DNA from: JANWXD01 sp037446115 | Lineage (GTDB): Bacteria > Acidobacteriota > Terriglobia > Bryobacterales > Bryobacteraceae | NCBI GenBank assembly: GCA_037446115.1 | Contig: JBBIJF010000020.1 | Span: 1-64,000 of the forward strand | Length of the DNA: 64,000 nucleotides | Direction: 5' to 3' | Shown: positions 16,816 to 24,569 of the stretch, one piece after another | How positions within the stretch are numbered: the stretch's first letter is position 1 | Layout: each line of letters begins with the position of its first letter | Program-made: the position numbers and the translations under genes | Notes under the pieces: generated by a model | Database searches by the model: none | What the model was told of the DNA's origin: nothing | What the model saw: only the letters and a program-made list of their open reading frames with translations

Positions 16816-18253
16816 AGTGTTGATTCCTACGCCGCTGCGGCAGTACGTGGACAAAAAGGAAAGCGTCGAGGTCGGCGGCGCCACCGTGGGGGAGATTCTG
16901 GAGACCCTCACGCGCCAGTACGCCGAACTGCGGCGCCATCTGTACAACGAGGAAGGCAAACTCCGGAGCTTCGTCAACGTCTACGTCAATGACGAAGACA
17001 TCCGCTATCTGAACCGGGAGCAGACTCCGGTCAAGGACCAGGACACGATCTCGATCGTGCCGAGCATCGCCGGCGGAAGCCCGGCCGCGACGGCGGCGCC
17101 GCCAGTGTCGCTGTCCAACGAAGAGATCCTGCGCTACAGCCGCCATTTGATCATGCCCGAGGTGGGCATGGAGGGACAGCTCAAACTCAAGAGCGCCAGC
17201 GTGCTGCTGGTGGGAACGGGCGGCCTCGGGGCGCCGCTCGGACTCTACCTGGCGGCAGCGGGCGTCGGCCGCATCGGCCTGGTGGACTTCGATGTCGTGG
17301 ATCTGACGAACCTGCAGCGCCAGGTCATCCACGGCACCAAGGATGTCGGCCGGAAAAAGCTCGACTCGGCCATGGAGCGCATGCGCGACATCAATCCTCA
17401 CGTCGAGCTGGTGCCCCATGAAGTGCGGCTGTCGAGCGAGAATGCGCTGGAGATCCTCAAAGACTACGACATCGTCGTGGACGGCACCGACAATTTTCCG
17501 ACCCGCTACCTCGTCAACGACGCCTGCGTGCTGCTGGGCAAGCCGAACGTCTACGGCTCGATCTTCCGCTTTGAGGGCCAGGCCACCGTGTTTGCCTATC
17601 CCGGCGGGCCTTGCTATCGTTGCCTCTACCCCGAGCCGCCCCCGCCCGGACTGGTTCCCAGCTGCGCGGAAGGCGGCGTGCTTGGCATTCTGCCCGGCCT
17701 CATCGGCGTCATTCAGGCCACCGAAACGGTCAAGTTGATCCTCGGCAAGGGCGAACCGTTGGTGGGGCGGCTTTTGCTGTACGACGCCCTGGCCATGCGC
17801 TTCCGCGAACTCAAGCTGCGCCGTAACGCGGACTGCCCGGTCTGCGGCGACCATCCCACGATTCGCGAGCTGATAGACTACGAGCAGTTCTGCGGGATTC
17901 CGCGCCACGAGCCCGCCCCGCAGCCCGGCTTGTCGGAGTGGGAGATTGACCCGGTCGAAGTCAAGGCGAAGATGGATCGCGGCGAACGGTTCGTGCTGAT
18001 TGACGTCCGCGAACCGCACGAGTATCAGATCTGCCGCATCCCCGGCGCGCGGCTGATTCCGCTCGGCGAACTGCCGCGCCGGGTCCACGAACTGGACTCC
18101 GCCGATGAGATCATCGCCCACTGCCGCAGCGGCGTGCGGAGCGCAAAGGCCGTGGACTTTCTCCGGCAGGCGGGATTCCGCAAGGTGAAAAACATGAAAG
18201 GCGGCATCCTGGCCTGGAGCGACAAGGTAGACCCCTCCGTTCCCAAATACTGA
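16808..18253 (+). CDS. Fusion of CysO-like sulfur carrier, ThiF/MoeB adenylyltransferase and rhodanese (CysO-MoeZ)
   Basis: A 481-residue three-domain protein. Residues 1-90 are a beta-grasp carrier (FVNVYVNDEDIRYL, SIVPSIAGG) closely resembling CysO, with the functional Gly-Gly at 89-90 now internal. After an Ala/Pro linker, residues 105-360 form the E1-like domain: ATP loop GTGGLG (136-141), zinc cysteines C269, C272, C343 and C346, and C286 in PSCAEGG. Residues 380-478 are a rhodanese with active-site C439 in HCRSGVRS. The E1 and rhodanese parts match MoeZ, which adenylates carrier C-termini and adds sulfur. A free carrier terminus is required for this, so cleavage after G90 is expected; Mec+ next door is the obvious candidate. 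Confidence 0.92.
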   Translation: MAKVLIPTPLRQYVDKKESVEVGGATVGEILETLTRQYAELRRHLYNEEGKLRSFVNVYVNDEDIRYLNREQTPVKDQDTISIVPSIAGGSPAATAAPPVSLSNEEILRYSRHLIMPEVGMEGQLKLKSASVLLVGTGGLGAPLGLYLAAAGVGRIGLVDFDVVDLTNLQRQVIHGTKDVGRKKLDSAMERMRDINPHVELVPHEVRLSSENALEILKDYDIVVDGTDNFPTRYLVNDACVLLGKPNVYGSIFRFEGQATVFAYPGGPCYRCLYPEPPPPGLVPSCAEGGVLGILPGLIGVIQATETVKLILGKGEPLVGRLLLYDALAMRFRELKLRRNADCPVCGDHPTIRELIDYEQFCGIPRHEPAPQPGLSEWEIDPVEVKAKMDRGERFVLIDVREPHEYQICRIPGARLIPLGELPRRVHELDSADEIIAHCRSGVRSAKAVDFLRQAGFRKVKNMKGGILAWSDKVDPSVPKY

Positions 18254-18276
18254 CGCGCGGCGCCGCGCAGACGAAG

Positions 18277-18282
18277 TATACT
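18277..18282 (+). promoter_or_regulatory. Possible -10 box for a leaderless oxidoreductase transcript
   Basis: TATACT ends 8 bases before the GTG at 18291, and no ribosome site lies between. The only -35 candidate (TGACGC at 18251-18256) is 20 bases away and poor. Confidence 0.4.
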
Positions 18283-18290
18283 CTGCAAGC

Positions 18291-19448
18291 GTGGAAACGG
18301 CTGACGTTGTCATCATCGGCGCCGGTATTGTCGGCTCGAGCATCGCCTGGCACCTCACTCAGGCCGGCTGCCGCAACGTGCTCGTGATCGAACGGGAGAC
18401 CCACCAGGGTCTGGGCTCCACGGGCAAGAGCATGGGCGGCGTGCGGGCGCAGTTTGCCACGGCAGTCAACATCCGGATGTCGCTGTACTCCCTCGAGGTC
18501 TTCCGGCGGTTCGAGGAGCTGACCGGCCACCCTTCCGGCTACAAGCCCCACGGCTATCTGTTCCTCGCCACAAGCCCGGCCCACCTGGCCTACCTGCGCG
18601 CCAATCAGGAACGCCAGCGGGCCACGGGCTTGACGAACGTGGAACTCCTGGCTCCTGAGGACGTGGTGAAGTTTTTCCCTCTGCTGCGGGCGGACGATAT
18701 TGTCGGGGGCAGCTACTGCCCCACGGACGGCTTTGTAGACCCTCACAGCGTCATGACCGGGTTTATGAACGCCGCGCTTCGCGACGGCGCCCGGCTGTGG
18801 CGGGGAGTCGAGGTGACCGGCGTCACGGTGGACGCCCGGGGAGTTGCCGGCGTGCAGACGACCACCGGGAGTGTGGCCACGCGTACCGTAGTCAACGCGG
18901 CCGGGCCGTGGGCGGCGGAGGTGGCGCGCATGGCCGGCATCGAACTTCCCGTGGTGCCGTTGCGGCGAATGCTTGTGCCGACAGAACCTTTTCCCGGCCT
19001 TCCCGAGCGCTTCCCCATGATCATTGACATGACCAACGGCTTTCACTTCCGCCGGGAAGGACTGGGGCTGCTGATGGCCTGGAACGATCCCGAAGAAACC
19101 CCGGGCTTCAAAACCAGTTTTGACCCTGACTTCATCGAGAAGATCCTGACGCGGGCGGTCCATCGAGTTCCGGCTTTCGAGAACCTGGAAGTGAACCCCA
19201 GGCGAGCCTGGGCAGGGCTGTACGAGGTGACGCCGGACCATCACGCCGTTCTCGGGCCCGTGCCTCAGGTGCCAGGTTTTTACCTTGCCAACGGCTTCAG
19301 CGGTCACGGTGTCATGCACTCGCCCGCCACAGGGCGCATCGTGAGTGATCTGATTGTGCGGGGCAAAACGGATCTCATTGAGGCGGATGCCCTTTCTGTG
19401 GCCCGTTTCGCCGAAGGCCGCCTCCTGGAGGAAACCGCCGTACTCTAG
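18291..19448 (+). CDS. FAD-dependent amine/amino-acid oxidoreductase (DAO family)
   Basis: A 385-residue flavoprotein of the glycine/sarcosine oxidase superfamily. VVIIGAGIVGSSIAWHL is the FAD dinucleotide fold. GLGSTGKSMGGVRAQF is the region preceding the isoalloxazine in sarcosine oxidase beta-type proteins, and the C-terminus has YLANGFSGHGVMHSPATGR. It should oxidise a secondary amine or amino acid and pass electrons to oxygen or a quinone. The GTG start places the FAD motif right at the N-terminus as usual. It stands alone between the cysM operon and queG. The substrate cannot be named; D-amino acids, sarcosine-like amines and proline are alternatives. Confidence 0.88.
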   Translation: METADVVIIGAGIVGSSIAWHLTQAGCRNVLVIERETHQGLGSTGKSMGGVRAQFATAVNIRMSLYSLEVFRRFEELTGHPSGYKPHGYLFLATSPAHLAYLRANQERQRATGLTNVELLAPEDVVKFFPLLRADDIVGGSYCPTDGFVDPHSVMTGFMNAALRDGARLWRGVEVTGVTVDARGVAGVQTTTGSVATRTVVNAAGPWAAEVARMAGIELPVVPLRRMLVPTEPFPGLPERFPMIIDMTNGFHFRREGLGLLMAWNDPEETPGFKTSFDPDFIEKILTRAVHRVPAFENLEVNPRRAWAGLYEVTPDHHAVLGPVPQVPGFYLANGFSGHGVMHSPATGRIVSDLIVRGKTDLIEADALSVARFAEGRLLEETAVL

Positions 19449-19569
19449 GGCGACCTCGACGCGAGACAGGTGCAAGGTCCGGGGGAGTACCGTTTTAGTC
19501 GGGCGCCCTCTCAACCCCCGCCCGTTCCGAATATCATGACTGGGAGAAACCCGGCCCCGTAGTATTCCC

Positions 19570-20661
19570 ATGCCGTTTCAGATCCAGTCCGGGCTGACCT
19601 CGTTGACCGCCGCACGCGTTCGCCTGCTGGCTCAGGAGTGCGGTTTCGAACTGGCTGGTGTGGCTCCGGCTGCGCCGGTCCCCGAAGCCGACTTCTTTCA
19701 GGAATGGCTGGCGAAGGGCATGGCCGGGGAGATGGCCTACCTCACCGGTCGGCGCGCCGAGATGCGTGCCGATCCCCGTTCGCTGCTGCCGGAGGCACGG
19801 TCGGTCATCTGCGTCGGCAAACTGTATCTCACCCCCGGCCCTTCTTCGATCCAGGCCACCGAGCCGGACCGGGGCTGGATCGCGCGCTACGCCTGGGGCC
19901 AAGACTACCACGCCGTGCTGCGCCGCGGACTTGAGCGCCTGGCAGCGCGCCTGGAGCAGGAGTGCGGCCCGTTCCAGTGGAAGATCTGCGTGGACACCGC
20001 ACCGCTGCTCGAACGCGCTCTGGCGCGCCGGGCCGGACTAGGTTGGATCGGCAAGAACACCTGCCTCATCAACCAACCGCGCGGATCCTGGTTTTTTCTG
20101 GGCGAACTGCTGGTCTCGATTGAGATCGAACCGGACTCGGAACCGCCTCCGGACCGCTGCGGCAGCTGCACGCGTTGCATCGAGGCCTGTCCGACCCAGG
20201 CGATCGTACCCACGGGACGAGCCGAGGGACCCGCGTGGGCGCTCGATTCGCGCCTCTGCATTTCCTACCTGACCATCGAGCTGCGAGGTCCCATCCCGGA
20301 CGAACGCCGCACCGCCCTGGGGCGTCACGTCTTCGGCTGCGACATCTGCCAGGACGTTTGCCCGTGGAATCGGAGGGCACCATACAGCGCGGAGCCCGAA
20401 TTCCAGCCCGCACACGCCGCACCTTCCCTCGAAGAACTTGCCGGACTGAGCGAAGAGGATTTCCGCCGCCGGTTCGGCGACACAGCCGTGGCGCGCGCCC
20501 GGTACCGCGGCTTCTTGCGAAACGTCGCCGTGGCCATGGGAAACGCGCGACGCCCGGAATTCCGTCCCGCTCTGGAACGCCTGGCTGCTCACCCCGATGT
20601 GCTCGTTGCAGAACATGCCCGATGGGCGCTCCGGCAGCTCGACCAAGGGCCGTTAAAATAA
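19570..20661 (+). CDS. queG: Epoxyqueuosine reductase
   Basis: A 363-residue cobalamin- and iron-sulfur enzyme that carries out the last step of queuosine synthesis in tRNA. The catalytic Asp is D142 (VDTAPLLERA), followed by GLGWIGKNTC. The first 4Fe-4S site is C197/C200/C203 with C207 (CGSCTRCIEACP) and the second is C257/C260/C264 (CDICQDVCPWN) with C230. The C-terminus has HEAT-like residues as in full-length QueG. A TAGTAT sequence at 19560-19565, four bases before the ATG, could be a -10 of a nearly leaderless message. No other queuosine genes are in the window. Confidence 0.96.
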   Translation: MPFQIQSGLTSLTAARVRLLAQECGFELAGVAPAAPVPEADFFQEWLAKGMAGEMAYLTGRRAEMRADPRSLLPEARSVICVGKLYLTPGPSSIQATEPDRGWIARYAWGQDYHAVLRRGLERLAARLEQECGPFQWKICVDTAPLLERALARRAGLGWIGKNTCLINQPRGSWFFLGELLVSIEIEPDSEPPPDRCGSCTRCIEACPTQAIVPTGRAEGPAWALDSRLCISYLTIELRGPIPDERRTALGRHVFGCDICQDVCPWNRRAPYSAEPEFQPAHAAPSLEELAGLSEEDFRRRFGDTAVARARYRGFLRNVAVAMGNARRPEFRPALERLAAHPDVLVAEHARWALRQLDQGPLK

Positions 20662-20672
20662 CAGGCAGAGGG

Positions 20673-21851
20673 ATGCTTCCTGCCACGCTGACGGGTCTGT
20701 TGTCGGCCACGCTGCTGGTAGCGGCGGAGGTTTCGCTGCCGCCCGGCTTCGAGCATTTCTACAACCTGGAGTACGACGCTGCGATCGAGGAGTTCTCACG
20801 CCAGATCGCCCGGTCTCCCGAGGATCCCGCCCCGTACAACCACCTGGCCATGTCCATCCTCTACCGGGAAATGTTTCGGACGGGCGCGCTGGAAACCGAG
20901 CTGGTGAGCGGCCGCAATCCCTTCCTGCGCCGGCCCAAAATGAATCCCTCTCCCGAGGACCAGCGGCGGTTTGAAGAAGCCATCCGCAAGTCCATGTCCC
21001 TTGCCGAGGCGCGCTTAAAGTCCAATCCGAAGGACACACGGGCGATGTATCTGCTCGGAGTGGCCTACGGGCTCCGGGCCAACTACAACTTCCTGGTGCG
21101 CAAGGCATGGCTGGATGCCTTGCGCGACGCCACCAGCGGGCGCAAACTCCATAACCGGGTCACGGAACTGGATCCTGCCAATGTGGACGCGCGTTTGATG
21201 CAGGGCGTCCACGACTACGTGGTGGGCAGCCTTCCCTGGCACTGGAAGGTGCTGGGCTTCCTGGCCGGATTCCGCGGCGACCGTCAGGCGGGCATCCGGA
21301 CTTTGGAATATGTGGCCGAGCACGGCCACTGGAATCGTTACGACGCGCAGGTTCTCCTTGCGGCGGTCTATCGCCGGGAGCGCCTTCCACAGAAGGCGGT
21401 GCCGCTGTTGCTCCGGCTCATCGAGCGGTTTCCCCGGAATTACCTTTTTCGCTTCGAGCTTGCGCAGATGTACAGTGACCTGGGGGATAAGAAGAATGCA
21501 CTTGCCGCTATCCAGAAGATTGAAGAGTTAAAAGCGGCGGGCGTTCCGGGTTACAAAACCCTTCCGAGCGAAAAGATCGATTACGCCCGGGGCACCATCC
21601 AGTTCTGGTACAACGAACTCGATCAGGCGCTGGAGAACATGAAGCGGGTGACCGCTCGCGCCCACGACCTGGATCTGAACACGGGAACCTTCGCCTGGCT
21701 GCGCCTGGGGCAAATCTACGACTTGCGCGGTGAGCGGTCGCGCGCCGTGGAAGCTTACCGGCAGGCCATCGCCCTGGCGCCGCAATCGGAAGCCGCACAG
21801 GAGTCGCGGCGCTTCCTCACCTCCCCGTATCAGCGTCCCGCCCGGGGTTAG
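20673..21851 (+). CDS. Tetratricopeptide-repeat protein, exported
   Basis: A 392-residue protein beginning with a short hydrophobic leader (LPATLTGLLSATLLVAA). It then carries TPR-like helices: FYNLEYDAAIEEFSRQIARS, DTRAMYLLGVAYGLRANY and AVEAYRQAIALAP near the end. This layout is common in periplasmic scaffold proteins of this lineage. The frame is open far upstream inside queG; the ATG at 20673, 11 bases after the queG stop and preceded by a purine-rich CAGAGGG, is the sensible start. No enzymatic motif is visible. Function is unknown beyond a likely protein-protein role. Confidence 0.8.
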   Translation: MLPATLTGLLSATLLVAAEVSLPPGFEHFYNLEYDAAIEEFSRQIARSPEDPAPYNHLAMSILYREMFRTGALETELVSGRNPFLRRPKMNPSPEDQRRFEEAIRKSMSLAEARLKSNPKDTRAMYLLGVAYGLRANYNFLVRKAWLDALRDATSGRKLHNRVTELDPANVDARLMQGVHDYVVGSLPWHWKVLGFLAGFRGDRQAGIRTLEYVAEHGHWNRYDAQVLLAAVYRRERLPQKAVPLLLRLIERFPRNYLFRFELAQMYSDLGDKKNALAAIQKIEELKAAGVPGYKTLPSEKIDYARGTIQFWYNELDQALENMKRVTARAHDLDLNTGTFAWLRLGQIYDLRGERSRAVEAYRQAIALAPQSEAAQESRRFLTSPYQRPARG

Positions 21852-21867
21852 GCGAGGTCTTCGGCTC

Positions 21868-22215
21868 TTACTCGACGGTCACCTTCACCGGTTGCTCGAT
21901 CAGTTTGGGCTGGTTCCCGGTCGTCAGAACCATAAGACTGAAGCGGCCGGGCTTGATGTTGGCGGGAATCTTGAACTTGATCGCCGTATCCGCTTGCTCG
22001 GTAATTTCGACCTTGAAGTCGTTTTTTCCGTCCGTCAGGAAGACCTGAGCTACGTTCTCCTTACCGAGGTTTTCGCCCGTCACGTTCAACACATCGCCCG
22101 CCTTGCCGTTCGCCGGCTCGACGGCCGTCATGCGCGGGAAGGCTGCCTGCGCGTCCACCAGCAGGGGTACGGCCACCAAGGCCGCCAGAATCACCGGGAT
22201 AACGGACAGCCTCAT
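21868..22215 (-). CDS. Small secreted IPT/TIG-like domain protein
   Basis: A 115-residue protein with a signal peptide (MRLSVIPVILAALVAVPLLVDAQA) followed by one immunoglobulin-like fold. The stretch VEPANGKAGDVLNVTGENLGKE is the classic IPT/TIG start, and the domain ends in beta-strand-rich PVKVTVE. The start at 22215 has a good GGAGGG site 7 bases upstream. Such single-domain proteins are usually exported; the partner is unknown. It converges on the TPR gene with 16 bases between stops. Confidence 0.8.
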   Translation of the reverse strand: MRLSVIPVILAALVAVPLLVDAQAAFPRMTAVEPANGKAGDVLNVTGENLGKENVAQVFLTDGKNDFKVEITEQADTAIKFKIPANIKPGRFSLMVLTTGNQPKLIEQPVKVTVE

Positions 22216-22327
22216 CTGGAACCCTCCACCCAAATGCTAGTCCGAAAAGCAGCCAATTGCAAGGGGATGCTGAGCGGAGGCCCGGCGGTTGCGGATCCCC
22301 GGATCGGAGGCGCGGAACCGCTTGCGG

Positions 22328-23074
22328 CTATTTCTTTTCCGAATCCTTGCCGGGGCTGAGATGGAGCCCCTTGTGGATGGCGTAGAGGGCCAGCTCCAGG
22401 CGGTCGGAGACGCCGAGCTTGTCAAAGATGTTGTGAAGGTGATTCTTCACCGTCTGCTCGCTGATAAACATCTTCTCGGCCATCTCCTTGTTCTTATAGC
22501 CTTGCGCGACGAGGGCGACGATCTCCAGTTCGCGCTGGCTGAGCGGCGCCCGTTCCCGGACTCTGCCGCCGGCACCGGCCTCCTGCTGCGAGGCGAACTG
22601 GCGCATCACGGCGGCGGTCGTGTTGGAGTCCAGCCAGATTTCACCGGCGTGCACCTTCCGGATGCTCTTGACGATGAGTTCCGGCGAGGTCTGCTTCAGC
22701 ACGATTCCGGAACAGCCGAGCTTCATCGCCTGCACGAACTCGTTCTTGTCTTCCGAAGCCGTGATCACGATGATCTTGCTTTTGTGGTTGACTCGCTGGA
22801 GGTGCTGCAGGCAGGTCAGGCCGTCCGTGCCGGGCATGCGCAGGTCCAGCAGCACCACATCCGGCTGCGTCTGCTCGATGGCCGGCACGACTGCGTTGCC
22901 GTCGGCGACTTCCGCCACCACGTCCATATCCGCTTCGAGGGCAAGGAGTCGCTTGAGGCCTTCCCGTACAATGGGGTGATCGTCCGCAATCAGGACGCGA
23001 ATCTTCTGGTTCGGCGAGTCTTCGCTCAGGCCGGCGGGTTGCTCGTTCGGGACACGTTCCTCAGCTTTGCTCAT
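22328..23074 (-). CDS. NarL/FixJ-type response regulator
   Basis: A 248-residue two-domain regulator. The receiver domain (about 24-145) has acidic residues D31/D32, phosphoacceptor D77 in VVLLDLRMPG and the conserved Lys in LKQTSPEL. A LuxR-type helix-turn-helix follows (LSQRELEIVALVAQGY, ISEQTVKNHLHNIFDKLGV). The start at 23074 has a GGGAG site upstream; in-frame alternatives at 23098 and 23128 would add a short unstructured tail. No histidine kinase is adjacent, so it is an orphan in this window. Confidence 0.92.
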   Translation of the reverse strand: MSKAEERVPNEQPAGLSEDSPNQKIRVLIADDHPIVREGLKRLLALEADMDVVAEVADGNAVVPAIEQTQPDVVLLDLRMPGTDGLTCLQHLQRVNHKSKIIVITASEDKNEFVQAMKLGCSGIVLKQTSPELIVKSIRKVHAGEIWLDSNTTAAVMRQFASQQEAGAGGRVRERAPLSQRELEIVALVAQGYKNKEMAEKMFISEQTVKNHLHNIFDKLGVSDRLELALYAIHKGLHLSPGKDSEKK

Positions 23075-23225
23075 GAGCGCCACTCCCGCACTTGCCATGA
23101 TTGTAAATCGGCGGCAAGCGGGAGTCAACTGAGGGCGTATTCGCCTGGTTTTGCGCTTTCTTATCCGTGTAGGATCCCGGAAAGACGGCGGCCGGCCCGG
23201 CGTCTGTGCGCTCCGGCTTGTGTGC

Positions 23226-23231
23226 TACAAT
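23226..23231 (+). promoter_or_regulatory. Possible -10 box upstream of the MFS transporter
   Basis: TACAAT ends 12 bases before the ATG at 23244. No Shine-Dalgarno sequence fits between them, so the message would have almost no leader. The -35 region is not recognisable. Confidence 0.3.
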
Positions 23232-23243
23232 CGCCGCAACCGC

Positions 23244-24545
23244 ATGCGAACCCGCGCCGCCACGGTGTCCTGGTGCCTGTTCGATTTCGCGAATTCCTCC
23301 TACACGACCTTGATCATCACGGTGGCCTTTGCCGTCTACTTTCGCGAAGTTGTCGTCAACGCGGGCAACCTCGGGGACCAGCTCTGGGGCGCCTCCGACT
23401 TCTTCGCGATGGGCTTAGTGGCGCTGCTGTCGCCTGTGGCCGGAGCGCTTGCCGATTATTCGGGCCGCAAGAAACTGTTCCTGATCCTGACCACGCTCCA
23501 GGCTGTGCTAGCCACGGCGTTCTTGTCGCGTGTCGGGCCGGGGGACATTGTGCCGGCCATGATCTTATATGTGCTCGGCACGACGGGCTTCGAAGCGGGC
23601 TACGTCTTCTACAACGCCTTTCTGCCCGACGTCTCGACTCCGAAAACCGTGGGCCGCATCTCGGGCTGGGGCTGGGCCGTCGGTTACGTGGGGGGCCTGC
23701 TCTGCCTGCTGGCCTGCCGTCCGTGGATCGCCCGGCCGCTGAAAACGGAAGCAGGCGAGCTGGTCCCTTCGGGAATTGCAGCCTACCAGACCTCTTTTCT
23801 GATCGTCGCAGCTTTCTACCTGGTCTTTGCGCTTCCCGCTTTCGTGTTTCTGCCCGAGTCCCGCGCGCAGGCGGGCGGCTCCTCCCTGCGCGGCTATGCG
23901 GTTGCGGGATTCCGGCGGGTCTGCGAGACGCTTTCGCGCCTCCGGCATTATAAAGACGCCGCGAAATTCATCCTGGCTTCGCTGTTTTTCACCGACGGCA
24001 TCAACACCGTGGTCAAATTCGCCGCCATCTACGCAACGACGACGATGGGCTTCACCAATGCCGAAATGATCTGGCTGTTTCTGGTACTCAACGTCGTCGC
24101 CTTCCCCGGCGCCCTCGTGGCGGGCTATGTCGCCGACTGGATCGGCGGGCGGCGCACCGTGATCCTGACGCTCCTTTTGTGGGTGGCGGTCGTGGTGACG
24201 GCGTTTCTGGCCAGGACGAAGACCGTCTTTTGGGCGATGGCCCTCGGCGCCGCCCTCGGCATGGGCAGCACTCAGGCGGTGGGGCGGTCCTTCATGGCCC
24301 AGATTACGCCGCCGTCGCGCGAATCGGAGTTCTTCGGGTTTTACGTGCTCTCCGGCAAGCTCGCCTCCATCTTCGGGCCGCTGCTGTTCGGTTCTCTGTC
24401 CCACTGGACCGGAAGCCAGCGCATCGCCGTGATCTCTCTTTTGCCCTTCTTCCTGGCCGGCATCCTGCTGATGCTGCGGATTGACGAGGCACGGGCGCGC
24501 GCCGCCGCAGGGCGCGACCATGCCTCCGTGCCGCTGCCGGCGTGA
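23244..24545 (+). CDS. MFS transporter, UMF1/Atg22-like
   Basis: A 433-residue membrane protein with about 12 hydrophobic helices. The N-terminal SWCLFDFANSSYTTLIITVAF is the hallmark of the UMF1 (Atg22-like) MFS family. The cytoplasmic loop GALADYSGRKK matches the MFS loop 2-3 motif, and its counterpart VADWIGGRR appears in the second half. The substrate is not predictable; eukaryotic relatives export amino acids from vacuoles. The ATG at 23244 directly precedes the motif. The next gene, a lipid enzyme, begins 24 bases downstream and may be cotranscribed. Confidence 0.88.
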   Translation: MRTRAATVSWCLFDFANSSYTTLIITVAFAVYFREVVVNAGNLGDQLWGASDFFAMGLVALLSPVAGALADYSGRKKLFLILTTLQAVLATAFLSRVGPGDIVPAMILYVLGTTGFEAGYVFYNAFLPDVSTPKTVGRISGWGWAVGYVGGLLCLLACRPWIARPLKTEAGELVPSGIAAYQTSFLIVAAFYLVFALPAFVFLPESRAQAGGSSLRGYAVAGFRRVCETLSRLRHYKDAAKFILASLFFTDGINTVVKFAAIYATTTMGFTNAEMIWLFLVLNVVAFPGALVAGYVADWIGGRRTVILTLLLWVAVVVTAFLARTKTVFWAMALGAALGMGSTQAVGRSFMAQITPPSRESEFFGFYVLSGKLASIFGPLLFGSLSHWTGSQRIAVISLLPFFLAGILLMLRIDEARARAAAGRDHASVPLPA

Positions 24546-24569
24546 TATCTTGCTAGCAGCGCGGGGCCC

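Noticed and set aside
18255..18268. Perfect 14-base palindrome GCGCGGCGCCGCGC after the CysO-MoeZ gene, as a terminator
   Set aside because: No T-run follows, and the sequence is the kind of GC palindrome expected by chance in this composition.
19449..19569. Possible riboswitch (cobalamin or preQ1) before queG
   Set aside because: The 121-base gap shows no recognisable aptamer core and no paired structure leading to an expression platform.
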